A DNA stretch of 64,000 nucleotides from Candidatus Eremiobacterota bacterium. Its GTDB lineage: Bacteria; Vulcanimicrobiota; CADAWZ01; Ess09-12. Below are positions 36,944 through 45,180 of this stretch, in pieces (the stretch's first letter is position 1; each line of letters begins with the position of its first letter). The stretch spans positions 186,001-250,000 of the forward strand of contig JAVHLM010000008.1 in NCBI GenBank assembly GCA_031082125.1, in the 5' to 3' direction. The position numbers were made by a program, and so were the translations under genes. Below the pieces are notes generated by a model. The model saw only the letters and a program-made list of their open reading frames with translations, ran no database searches and was not told where the DNA came from.

Positions 36944-37969
36944 ATGGCAGCGTTACCTTTCAAATCTGTCATTGCAGTCATTGTCATCTTTGCATGTATA
37001 TCCTGCGGCTGTTCAACAAACAGCGAGTCCGCCAGGTTAAAAAGTGACCAGGAGCGACTCCGGAGGGAAAACGGGGAATTGCGAAAGAAGGCGCTTCTGG
37101 TCGAAAGCGAGAACAGGAGACTCTCCTCTGAAATCAAAGATAATGAGCTGAGACTTGAAGCGCTTAAGAGAAGGATCAATACTACTGACATTCCGATGGA
37201 AATCTCCAATAGAAATCTAGAGGAGTGTAAAAGCAACCTCATGGAAATATCTGTTGCCATCAAGGAATATGCAAATACTCACAAGGGAATACTGCCGAAG
37301 AAACTTGACATGCTCCTGGAAGGAAACAAGTATCTGATATCAAGACCAGTCTGTCCTTCCGCAGGTAAAGACACCTATTCAGCAGGCTATTCAATGTCGA
37401 AAGATGGAAAATCGTTTATCGTCCGCTGCGCGGGACATAACCATAAGGATAAGGGTATCGCTCAAAATCTGCCGCAGTACAGCTCAAAATCCGGAATGGC
37501 TGATTCTGTAAAACAGCTGGCGCTCACCAGCCCGAAGCCCGCCATAGAGATAAAGGATCATATTACCGATAAATGGTATAAAGTGGTGATAAGAATTGGC
37601 AAAGTCGATAAGGATATGATGCCTCTGAGGGGAGATATCGAGGGGGCCATAAAAAAGAATGATGCCGTGAATTTTCTCTTCTACAGCGATAATTACAGAA
37701 GCGGGCTCGATGAAGAAAAAGCCGAGCGCAGGCTCTATGAAAAGCTTAAAAAGCTGCTTGCCGATGATGGCCGGCTTAAAGCGGGAGAATGTGAAGTTGA
37801 GCTGGAGCTGAAGCTGCGTTTTATCCCTGACGGAACAAGAAAATATCATAAGGTGAGCGGAGGTTATGTCGATTACTGGCATGTTGCCAAGGAATTGCCT
37901 GCGTGGAGGGTAATTATCAAAGATATTACGAAATATAAAAAAAGATCGGGAAATATCATTGATGTCTGA
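36944..37969 (+). CDS. Predicted lipoprotein with coiled coil
   Basis: The protein has 341 residues from ATG 36944, with GGAGAGGAG ahead of it; the frame is open to 36848. The signal sequence (SVIAVIVIFACISC) ends in a lipobox-like ACISC, so Cys is probably lipidated. Residues ~30-80 form a coiled coil (RLKSDQERLRRENGELRKKA). Residues ~90-155 resemble the soluble part of pilin-like/DUF1559-type proteins (ISVAIKEYANTHKGILPKKLDMLLEGNKYL, then CP...Y...RC). The rest is alpha/beta and unrecognised. Lower GC than the core; flanked by broken genes, so it may be imported. Confidence 0.7.
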   Translation: MAALPFKSVIAVIVIFACISCGCSTNSESARLKSDQERLRRENGELRKKALLVESENRRLSSEIKDNELRLEALKRRINTTDIPMEISNRNLEECKSNLMEISVAIKEYANTHKGILPKKLDMLLEGNKYLISRPVCPSAGKDTYSAGYSMSKDGKSFIVRCAGHNHKDKGIAQNLPQYSSKSGMADSVKQLALTSPKPAIEIKDHITDKWYKVVIRIGKVDKDMMPLRGDIEGAIKKNDAVNFLFYSDNYRSGLDEEKAERRLYEKLKKLLADDGRLKAGECEVELELKLRFIPDGTRKYHKVSGGYVDYWHVAKELPAWRVIIKDITKYKKRSGNIIDV

Positions 37970-38025
37970 AATTGACGGGCTGATCCTCACATGGCATTCT
38001 CGTCACTCAATGCCCGCCTCTTTTC

Positions 38026-39627
38026 TTATTCGATAATGACCGGTGTGGGTGTGAGCTCAATGATGAGCTCCTTCCCGCCTCCCTCAAGTTTTGCCGGGGA
38101 GGCCTCCTGCGATGTCGTGGGGATTTCCCAGAGCTCCCGCGCGTTTCTTACCCCCTTGAGGAGCACTTTTTTTGCAGGAAGGGGGTCCGAGAGCGGGCGG
38201 ACTTTTTCTTCCCGAAGCCAGGCCGCGTACACAACCCTGGAAGAGCCCGGGAAGGTGAACCGGTAAAGGTCGGCACCGCCTTCTCCGGGCAGTTTTTCCG
38301 CGGTCTTGAAGCCGTCCAGCTTTTCCGCAAGCAGTTTCAATGCGTAAAAGGCTGCCCAGGGCTTCCCCTCCCTGTCCATAAGGCCCATGTAAGGGTTGCG
38401 CACAGTGAGGGCCGCCGGTGTGCCGTCCCAGTCATGGGGCATGCCCATGAAGACCTTCTCAAAGCCCGCCGCGAACCTCGTGACGAAGACCCGGGCGAGA
38501 AGGCGCGCCTGTTCAGCCCTGTACCACTCCTGCGCTTTTGCGTGGCCGGGATTATTCTTCTTCTTGACGGCCTCCAGGATCTCTTTCCCTCCCGGCACAG
38601 AAAGAGAGGGGTGAAAAACCCCGCTCTCTATGGGCGCGATCTGCGGCTCGCACCGCGCCTCCATATCCCATATGGCCCTCTTCAGCCCGGTCTTCGCCAT
38701 CTCTTTCCTTACCCAGCTCATATAGCCCGCCGAGGCCGAGGGGTGAGGGCCGTTCCCCCCGGCGTCCAGGATATCATAGAAGGGGGCAAGGGCGATTGTC
38801 TTCTCGGTGAAAGCCCGCGCCCGTTTCCAGATGGCTGCCGTCCTGGCATTTGACGGCTTTTCCAGGAAGGCGGCAAAGCGCTTCTCAAAGAGAAGACCTT
38901 CCGGATCCTCATGGAAAAGGTCATTCCACCTGATGCCGTTTGAGATTATCTTCACCTCGGGGCAGGCCTTTTTTGCCGACTGCCAGGTTTCCCTGAGAAG
39001 GGTCTCATAGTCCTCCACGGTGCCGGTCCAGAACATGGGGTTGGCATACTCGTTCCCCACCTGGTAGTGGAGGATGGGGAATCTGAGGCCTGGCATGTCG
39101 TCTCTGCCGTCGCCGTCGTAACGCTCCACCATGGCCTCCACCCAGGCGCGGTAAGCGGGCATCGCCGAGGGCTCGGGGAGCCTGTCGGTGCTCTTCCAGA
39201 GGATCTCCGGCAATGTGAAGCCCATATCGGGGCGGTACTTTATGGGACCGGCAAACCATCCACTCATGGTTCTCAAGGTGAAAGAGATGCTCCATCCATG
39301 CTTCTGCCACTGCGCCACGGCCCTGTCAACCGCTGCCCACTGGTACCTGTGGACAACCCCCCTGGGCTTCTGCGGCTCAATGGATGCCCATGACACGGGG
39401 GCAAAGTTCACCCAGCGGGCCCCGGTCCCGCTGAACTTCCGGGGCCACTCCTCTCTCTGGTAGAAGGGCTCGCTGTAGAAGACATAATCTATCCCGAACC
39501 TGGAATCACGCCTTTCCTCCCCGCTGCGCGGCGGCGCACCGGCCTTGCTGCTCGCGGGGCTTTTCCCGCAGGCAGTGAGAAACAGTATCCCCAGAAGCGC
39601 AAGAATTCTGAAAGCGATGGTTTTCAT
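38026..39627 (-). CDS. Lipoprotein with TIM-barrel glycoside-hydrolase-like domain
   Basis: The protein has 533 residues from ATG 39627 (the frame is open to 39738 but lacks a signal there). The lipobox is LFLTACGKS. After a short linker, a (beta/alpha)8-type domain begins DSRFGIDYVFYSEPFYQ. WASIEPQKPRGVVHRYQWAAVD and HYQVGNEYANPMFW (Asn-Glu acid/base pair typical of clan GH-A) support a glycoside-hydrolase-like fold. The nucleophile strand may be AIWDMEARCEPQ. The C-terminal ~120 residues are a beta domain (VVYAAWLREEKV). Substrate unknown; it may act on envelope or environmental glycans. Confidence 0.7.
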   Translation of the reverse strand: MKTIAFRILALLGILFLTACGKSPASSKAGAPPRSGEERRDSRFGIDYVFYSEPFYQREEWPRKFSGTGARWVNFAPVSWASIEPQKPRGVVHRYQWAAVDRAVAQWQKHGWSISFTLRTMSGWFAGPIKYRPDMGFTLPEILWKSTDRLPEPSAMPAYRAWVEAMVERYDGDGRDDMPGLRFPILHYQVGNEYANPMFWTGTVEDYETLLRETWQSAKKACPEVKIISNGIRWNDLFHEDPEGLLFEKRFAAFLEKPSNARTAAIWKRARAFTEKTIALAPFYDILDAGGNGPHPSASAGYMSWVRKEMAKTGLKRAIWDMEARCEPQIAPIESGVFHPSLSVPGGKEILEAVKKKNNPGHAKAQEWYRAEQARLLARVFVTRFAAGFEKVFMGMPHDWDGTPAALTVRNPYMGLMDREGKPWAAFYALKLLAEKLDGFKTAEKLPGEGGADLYRFTFPGSSRVVYAAWLREEKVRPLSDPLPAKKVLLKGVRNARELWEIPTTSQEASPAKLEGGGKELIIELTPTPVIIE

Positions 39628-40455
39628 GGCCCGGTGCTCCTTCTCCTGAAAATGAACTCCCCCTGTGTTCCCGGATTCAGGGGGTGTCGCCCTCTCTCCT
39701 GTGTATTCCTGCCCCGGAGGGATGAACCCTGCCGCCATAATGAGCGTGAGTATAGAGTGGGGGGATGCGGAGTTTCATGACTTTTCCCGGATAAAATCGC
39801 TTTGCATCATGGCTTTGGATGCGCAAGGCTTGATGTTTTCCCCAGAGAGAAATAGCGCAGTAAGATTCCTGGGCCATAAGAAAAATTGAAGAGGGCAGGG
39901 TAGATTTGCATGTAACAGGCGAGCGTGGGAGCACTCCACTATTCATGCAACGGCGGGCAAGGCCCCTCAAGAGGCTTAAGAACACGTGAAAATATGCCTT
40001 TCCTGCACATCTGCATCTTTTTACATGAGAAGGCCAGATCTGTCAAGACCAACGTGGTGGTCGTTACTATGGCACTGCTCCTCTCCCTGCTGAAGACCTG
40101 CCATCATCATTAAGCCCGGCAATAGACTTAAGACTATTGAGGTTGAATTCTTTTTTCTTCGTTGTTTTTTATATAAAACAACTTCTTTTTCTCTTCCCCC
40201 TGGGAAGAATGGACTCACTCCATACCTGCCTCCTCTTGCCAGGCTCTCAAAATCCACTTGCCACGTTTACATCCGCACTCTTTGAGGATCTATTCTTTGA
40301 GATCCGGTGCATGGTAGGGTCCGTCAAGCACAGGTGCTGCAATTTTGGGACCGCCATCATTTGTGGCGACAGATGCACCGCAGTCACCTGGACTGAGCAA
40401 ATGGATTCTTGCCTGGTAATCCCGTTATGCGATCATATTTTCAATGCTGTTCTTG
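39628..40455. other. Gene-free stretch next to the IS110 remnant
   Basis: About 830 bases without a believable gene; short frames here lack ribosome sites. The segment nearest the transposase (40260-40450) is likely the 3' non-coding part of the IS110-like element and includes a small GGATCT/AGATCC hairpin at ~40286-40306. Element ends could not be located. Confidence 0.3.
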
Positions 40456-41088
40456 CTATTCTCCCTTCCCTTGTGCCTTTTGTCTGAAAGGCTCATAGAC
40501 CTCCCCTGTCACCCACAGGCGGTGCAGGAGCACCGAGAGCTTACGTGCCACCGCTATGATCGCCCGTTTTTTCGCTGCCTTTCCTCCACGCTGGACCATG
40601 TGTAATCCCCAGCGCCTCAGATCGCAATCTTTTCCAAAAGGGCCAAGGATGTAATTCGCGCTGCTTACCAGCAAGCGTCTCATATAGCTGTTCCCTGCCT
40701 TGGCGATGCGCATCTGAGTTTTTCTCTCTCCTGAATCATCACGCCTGGGACGCAGATCGAAGTATGATCCAAGAATTCTGCTTTTCTTGAAACGATATGG
40801 ATCACCTATGGTAAGGACATAGGCCAGGCCAGTCAGCGCTCCTACACCATTCACCTGGCAGAGCAGCCCGGTAACGGGATAGGTATCTTTTGCCAAAATC
40901 TCAATCTGCTTTTCATAGTCTCTGATCTTTGCGGTCATGATGCCTATCATGTCAAGCAATGGCGATAGGCTTGGCAGCTCCTCTTACGTGGTTTATCAGT
41001 GCAGTTCGGGTGCTGACCAGCGTATCACGGGTTTTTTTGATCTCCAGACACACACCTAGCGGTATTTGTCACCTACCTCCACTCCCAT
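40456..41088 (-). mobile_element. IS110-family transposase remnant with internal deletions
   Basis: On the minus strand, 40456-40959 encodes the C-terminal half (ALTGLAYVLTIGDPYRFKKS, LRPRRDDSGERKTQMRIAKAG, RWGLHMVQRGGKAAKKRA, LLHRLWVTGEVYEPFRQKA), a close IS110-family pattern with the Transposase_20 domain. In other frames upstream lie TRDTLVSTRTALINHVRG and, at 41056-41088, MGVEVGDKYR, the family's N-terminal part with the first catalytic Asp region. The stretches between these are missing and the frame shifts, so at least two internal deletions inactivated it. Confidence 0.8.
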
Positions 41089-41188
41089 TGTCAACCTCGA
41101 AATTATTAGACTTTTTCTTATAGAAAGCGAGCCATTGATCTTGTAATATATTAAAGGTATAGAGATAAGGCAGGTTGAGGGCGGGAAA

Positions 41189-41574
41189 ATGGCGGACCAG
41201 GAATCAGTAAATGGAGAAATGATGCTTGTCACAAGAGAGCAAGACAGGGTAATCATACTGGAAATCCGGGGTGATGTGGATATACATCATGTAAAATCTC
41301 TGGGCAGGGAGCTTGAAAAAATATTATGCGCGGGAAAACATATTCTCTTTAATTTATCCAGGACTTATTATTTGGATAGTATAGGTCTTTCTCTGCTTAT
41401 TGCTTTTCAGAAAAAGCTGAGGAAAGCAGGTAAATTCTTTGACTATGCTCTCCTCGAAGCCATATGAAAAGAATTCTTCACCTTGTGAAGCTCTATGGGT
41501 TCTTTACAATTTTCGAGAATGAAGCTGATGCGATTGGGGCATTCTGGAAAAGCCCTGAATCTGTTACCATTTAA
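41189..41574 (+). pseudogene. STAS-domain anti-sigma-factor antagonist, frameshifted
   Basis: Frame 41189-41467 (92 codons) encodes a STAS domain (RVIILEIRGDVDIHHVKSL, ILFNLSRTYYLDSIGLSLLI). The serine in YLDSIG is the usual phosphorylation site of SpoIIAA-like antagonists. It stops at 41467, but another frame starting at ATG 41464 continues with RILHLVKLYGFFTIFENEADA, which is the normal last helix and strand of a STAS domain, to 41574. Either a one-base frameshift broke the gene, or the second part is separately translated. The next gene is a sigma factor, its natural functional partner. Confidence 0.7.
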
Positions 41575-41705
41575 AAGTTTTTGAGTGATGAATATACAAC
41601 CATGCTGCCAATTAATTTCTGTAACGGTGATAATAGAAAGTAATATGGGGCAAAGGTTTTATAATTATGGCATTAGTATTTAATACCGACAGTGAGGGTG
41701 ATATC

Positions 41706-42317
41706 ATGGCGACTGATGATACTCTTGTTACCCTTGCACAGAAAATGGAGGGACAAGCATTCTACGAGCTGGTGAAGCGTTACCAGAAAAAGATATATCA
41801 TATTGCAATGGGCATTACCAGAAATCACCACAATGCAGAGGAGGTCTCCCAGGAAACCTTTTTAAGTGTATATAGAAAGATAGGCGGGCTAAAGAATGTA
41901 TCCAGCTTCAATACCTGGATACACAGGATTACCACGAATTTTGGCCTGATGAATTTAAGAAATATAGACAACTCGGCAAAGATATCCTTTGATGAGCCAT
42001 TACAGCTTAACAATGAGCAGGTGAAAAGAGAAGTTGTTGATTGGAGAATGAATCCGGCGCTATTATACGAAAAAAAGGAATTCTGGAGATTAGTTGGCAG
42101 GTTAATAGAATTACTGCCCGCAATTTATAAGACTGCGTTTATCATTAGAGTTATTAACGGCTTTTCCAATCAACAGGCGGCAGATGCCCTGGGAATTTCC
42201 CTTCCGGCAGTAAAGTCCAGGACTCTAAGAGCAAGATCTTTACTTCGTAAAGGTTTAAATTTACAATGGAAGTTCCAGCCTGATAATTGCCAGAATCACG
42301 TTAATAGCCACAATTAG
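41706..42317 (+). CDS. ECF-type sigma-70 family RNA polymerase sigma factor
   Basis: The protein has 203 residues from ATG 41706, with GAGGGTG before it; ATG 41667 is also in frame but a TATAAT at 41660-41665 suggests it is the promoter region. Region 2: [53 protein letters not shown]. Region 4: [46 protein letters not shown]. No separate anti-sigma gene is seen next to it; a STAS antagonist gene lies upstream. The sequence is clearly more AT-rich than the core genes. Confidence 0.88.
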   Translation: MATDDTLVTLAQKMEGQAFYELVKRYQKKIYHIAMGITRNHHNAEEVSQETFLSVYRKIGGLKNVSSFNTWIHRITTNFGLMNLRNIDNSAKISFDEPLQLNNEQVKREVVDWRMNPALLYEKKEFWRLVGRLIELLPAIYKTAFIIRVINGFSNQQAADALGISLPAVKSRTLRARSLLRKGLNLQWKFQPDNCQNHVNSHN

Positions 42318-42378
42318 AATTGACGCACACAGCACTCAATTCCCGGGCAAATTGTCTGGAGAAGAAGGGAGATTAGAT

Positions 42379-42540
42379 ATGCAAAAATATGTATGCGATG
42401 TATGCGGCTATATTTATGATCCTGCCGCTGGTGATCCCGATGCGGGTATTCCCCCCGGCACCCCTTTTGAGAAACTGCCTGATGAGTGGGTATGTCCCGT
42501 ATGCGGCGTTGGCAAGTCGGAATTCTCTCCAACGGAGTGA
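42379..42540 (+). CDS. Rubredoxin
   Basis: The protein has 53 residues, the classic length. [19 protein letters not shown] and [13 protein letters not shown] provide the four cysteines binding one iron; PDEW is the conserved loop. It is a small electron carrier of anaerobes, usually used in oxygen or peroxide detoxification. It follows the sigma factor by ~60 bases and may be part of its regulon. Confidence 0.95.
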   Translation: MQKYVCDVCGYIYDPAAGDPDAGIPPGTPFEKLPDEWVCPVCGVGKSEFSPTE

Positions 42541-42593
42541 ACAATTTTTTTTGAAAATTTTCAGCAATGTGCTTAAAAGAAAGGAGTTATGAA

Positions 42594-42848
42594 ATGACAC
42601 CGCAACAAATTGCTCAAAAAGCAATCAGTATTATGAATAAACGAATTACCAATGAGATTTTTTTAATTATTCAAAACAATCAAAATCTTATGTACGAATA
42701 CTTGAAAGCTGTAGAAGATAAGGGGATTGACAATATTAACCAAAGCATTGGAAAAGAAGTGAAGTCGGCCTATTACCTGAAAAACATAAATGATAGAGAA
42801 GAAAACCCCTCTTGCACATTGATACAGAGCCATCAAAAATTCGAATAG
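42594..42848 (+). CDS. Small conserved-looking protein of unknown function
   Basis: The protein has 84 residues from ATG 42594, with AAAGGAG eight bases upstream. Mostly helical: AQKAISIMNKRITNEIFLIIQNN, LMYEYLKAVEDKGIDNINQ, IGKEVKSAYYLKN, ending PSCTLIQSHQKFE. It resembles short hypothetical proteins I associate with anaerobic Proteobacteria (conserved SxLIxSHxxF end) but I cannot name a family. It may be DNA-binding. It lies just before a large hairpin and an IS91 remnant. Confidence 0.65.
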   Translation: MTPQQIAQKAISIMNKRITNEIFLIIQNNQNLMYEYLKAVEDKGIDNINQSIGKEVKSAYYLKNINDREENPSCTLIQSHQKFE

Positions 42849-42877
42849 CTTTTTTTGTAGCGTTTTAGCCACATGAA

Positions 42878-42931
42878 GATACCCTCCTGTAGAATCTGGA
42901 GCATCCTGCGGAGGATCCACAGGAGGGTATC
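42878..42931. repeat. Large nested hairpin (54 bases)
   Basis: Arms GATACCCTCCTGT (42878-42890) and ACAGGAGGGTATC (42919-42931) are perfect complements. Inside, ATCCT (42903-42907) and AGGAT (42912-42916) form a second stem with a GCGG tip. There is no T run, so it is not a normal terminator. It stands at the left side of the IS91-like remnant. Confidence 0.75.
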
Positions 42932-42954
42932 ATCTCATATTATTCATGCCACTA

Positions 42955-43440
42955 AATACTTACTGTATTTTTATTACACTGAGAAAATTCTGGAGAAGAT
43001 GACCTACATGCCACAGGAGGGGAAGGTACTGTACGGCGACGCACGTGATATGAAGGTCTATGATGCGCTTGATTTTCCTGCGCTGCTTTCCTGCCACATC
43101 ACCGGCAGGTGGGAACGCAGAGTTGTTGCATATGGCTATTGCCTGCCCCCGATCTTCCAGGGGAGCCTGCTCCCCCCAGGGGGGTCAAACAAATCCAGGG
43201 GGATGAGGAAGAAGCAGGAGATTGCCGGAGAGCCGCAGGTGATAGAGCCGGTGCTTTACCCAAAGGGCATCACTAATGCACAAATCATAGATTTGGCATT
43301 AGTACATCCTCAAAGGCTTACAGGAAAAGATGGGCGCAATGGATTCAGAAAATCTGGGGTACGGATCCGCTTTTGTGTCCAAAGTGCGGAGAAAAAATGG
43401 GGCACAAAATTTTTGCCAGGAGAGTTCTTTTCTGGTAAAA
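42955..43440 (+). mobile_element. IS91-family-type transposase remnant, multiply disrupted
   Basis: Within the plus strand, KVLYGDARDMKVYDALDFPA followed by LLSCHITGRWERRVVAYGYC is the family segment that usually reads 'LD(F/W)LA-L-SHIP--GE--VRYYG-Y'. Then, after an unrelated ~40-residue insertion and in a different frame (from about 43310), SKAYRKRWAQWIQKIWGTDP and LLCPKCGEKM give the classical end of IS91/IS801-like Y2 transposases (RKxWAxLIxKVYExDPLxCPKCGxxM). The HUH catalytic part is missing. Ends of the element are undefined, although the hairpin at 42878-42931 is a candidate boundary. Confidence 0.65.
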
Positions 43441-43498
43441 TTAGTGAGTGACGGAAATCGAAAATCCTATCCTTTATCCTTCACAGAAGGAGGAAAAA

Positions 43499-43981
43499 AT
43501 GATGTTTCCAGTGAGAAGGACAATCTTTCTCGCAGCGCTTGTGCTTCTGCTTGCGGCATCTTCGCTGAATGCATCCGCCGTTGAGAAGATCCGTCCCGAT
43601 CAGAGGGCCGTTGAGCTTATCGACAGGCTTCTTGCGGCATTATCAATTCAGGATCCCGATGAGCGCCTCAGGGCAGTGATACCTCTTGTTCACAGGAGCA
43701 TGCTGACAGAAGACGGCAAGGACCTTGACAGGGACACCAAAGACTTCTCATATAAGAAAGCCTGTCAAAATGTCGGATTTTACCGATACCCCGCCGATAT
43801 CAAAGAGGTCCACAAGGGAAATGTATATACCATCGGCTGGAAGGAGACCGCTGAAAAGGGAAGGACAGACAGATATTTCATCAGGAAAAAGCCGGGAGCG
43901 AGCGGCGTCCCCGCCCCTCTTTCAGTATTTCTCCCTGAAAACGGCGGTCCTCCAAAGATAGTTGATATGGGAAGCCTTTAG
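43499..43981 (+). CDS. Small secreted protein of unknown function
   Basis: The protein has 160 residues. ATG 43499 or 43502 follows AGAAGGAGGA. Signal peptide (TIFLAALVLLLAASSLNASA). The mature part is alpha/beta: a helical start (DQRAVELIDRLLAALSIQDPDERLRAVIPLVHRSML) then strands (NVYTIGWKET, TDRYFIRKKPG). The helical start with 'LxIQDPDxRLxAVIPLxHxS' repeats a lineage-specific style, but no domain is recognised. The gene is independent, with no operon partner visible. Confidence 0.7.
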   Translation: MMFPVRRTIFLAALVLLLAASSLNASAVEKIRPDQRAVELIDRLLAALSIQDPDERLRAVIPLVHRSMLTEDGKDLDRDTKDFSYKKACQNVGFYRYPADIKEVHKGNVYTIGWKETAEKGRTDRYFIRKKPGASGVPAPLSVFLPENGGPPKIVDMGSL

Positions 43982-44083
43982 ATCGCGCCTGGTTTCTTTC
44001 CTTCTGCCATATTCTGGAGCATCAATAAGCGGTCACGCGGAAAACAGGTACGCGGCATGAAAAGGTGAAAGGAGTATTTCGGC

Positions 44084-44902
44084 ATGAGCAAGCGGACAGG
44101 CCTGTCTCTCTCAGTAGTTTTTGTGTGTATCCTCATTGGTTTCAGTCCGGTCAGGGGAGCTGAAATCATTGGCAGGGGAACACAGATCCGGGGCAGCGCG
44201 GGCAGCAATGCCCGTCTTGAAGGTAAAAGCTTTACCCTTCCCATGCAGTTGAGCATATTTTCTGCATCCTCCAGCGGGAAAGGTTTCTGGATAAGGGACG
44301 CTTCCAGCGGGTCGGTGGTGAAGAGCTTCTGGAGGGCGGAAGACGCAAAGGGAGTAATCATACCCGCGGGAACCTATCAAGTGTTTCCGAATCTGCAGGA
44401 GGGGCAGTTAAGAGCCGAAGTCACCGTGGTCTTCAGGTACGGCGGCCCATCTCCCGCACCATCTCCCTCAGCCGGGCCCGGCAAAGCCCCCTATTCGGTA
44501 ACTTTCAGGAAGAATCAGAAGGTTCCCCCGGGCATTCAGCAGCTCTTTGAGCAGTACGGCAAAGCCTATGTGACCGGCGATGCAGGTATTGTCAGGGAGA
44601 TTTTTTCTCCCGATGCGGCAGTAGAGATTATTGATACAAAAAACAAGGTGACCAGAAAAAATTATCTGCAGTATATGAACAGCTTTGACTATGCTTTCAG
44701 AACCTATGTCTATACCTCTGCCGAGTTTTATGACATGGAGGTGGCCCCTGGAGGTACTGCGGCCCGTATCGAAACGATGATGAGGCAGATATTCTCCACG
44801 GGCCGGGTTTATAACAGCCAATGCAGTTTTCTGCTGAAAAACGAGGGAGGAACATGGAAAATTTCCGAGGCCCGCTTTAAGGTGCTCCCGGAGGGAAGGT
44901 AG
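44084..44902 (+). CDS. Secreted protein with beta domain and NTF2/SnoaL-like domain
   Basis: The protein has 272 residues. Signal peptide (LSVVFVCILIGFSPVRGAE). Residues ~30-125 form a beta-sandwich-like domain (IIPAGTYQVFPNLQEGQLRA). A Pro/Ser linker (PSPAPSPSAGPG) leads to residues ~150-272, which have the cone-shaped NTF2/SnoaL/DUF4440 pattern: QQLFEQYGKAYVTGDAGIVREIFSPDAAVEIID at its start and WKISEARFKVLPEG at the end. Such domains bind small ligands or act as scaffolds. AAAGGAG precedes the ATG by ~10 bases. Confidence 0.75.
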   Translation: MSKRTGLSLSVVFVCILIGFSPVRGAEIIGRGTQIRGSAGSNARLEGKSFTLPMQLSIFSASSSGKGFWIRDASSGSVVKSFWRAEDAKGVIIPAGTYQVFPNLQEGQLRAEVTVVFRYGGPSPAPSPSAGPGKAPYSVTFRKNQKVPPGIQQLFEQYGKAYVTGDAGIVREIFSPDAAVEIIDTKNKVTRKNYLQYMNSFDYAFRTYVYTSAEFYDMEVAPGGTAARIETMMRQIFSTGRVYNSQCSFLLKNEGGTWKISEARFKVLPEGR

Positions 44903-44962
44903 GCCGGGCTCAGCAGGGCGCGCTCCGGAAAAGAGGCGGCGGTCCCGTGGTGAATTCTCCTT

Positions 44963-44991
44963 TTGACAGGGTTAAAATAATAGTCTATAAT
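44963..44991 (+). promoter_or_regulatory. Fully consensus sigma-70-type promoter
   Basis: TTGACA (44963-44968), 17-base spacer, TATAAT (44986-44991): a perfect match to consensus. Transcription would start near 44998, leaving a ~180-base leader to GTG 45181. The leader contains GACGGG...CCCGTC (45009-45036 region) as a small stem and a seven-codon reading frame at 45161. Confidence 0.8.
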
Positions 44992-45180
44992 ATAGGAACT
45001 TTCATCAGACGGGCTTTTTTCTCAACAGTCCCGTCAAAATTCCAGCATTCCACCGGCTCTGGCGGATTGCCGGCCTTTCAATGAGCCTCAGAAACATGCG
45101 AAGATCGCTGATAAGGACCAAAGAATCCGGGAAGAGGGGGCTGGAAAAGGGCGAAATAATATGAAAGGACCTTCCTCAAG

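Noticed and set aside
42873-43451. 192-codon frame as one intact gene
   Set aside because: It joins an IS91-type fragment to unrelated codons, and the transposase's own C-terminus continues in another frame, so it is a remnant rather than a gene.
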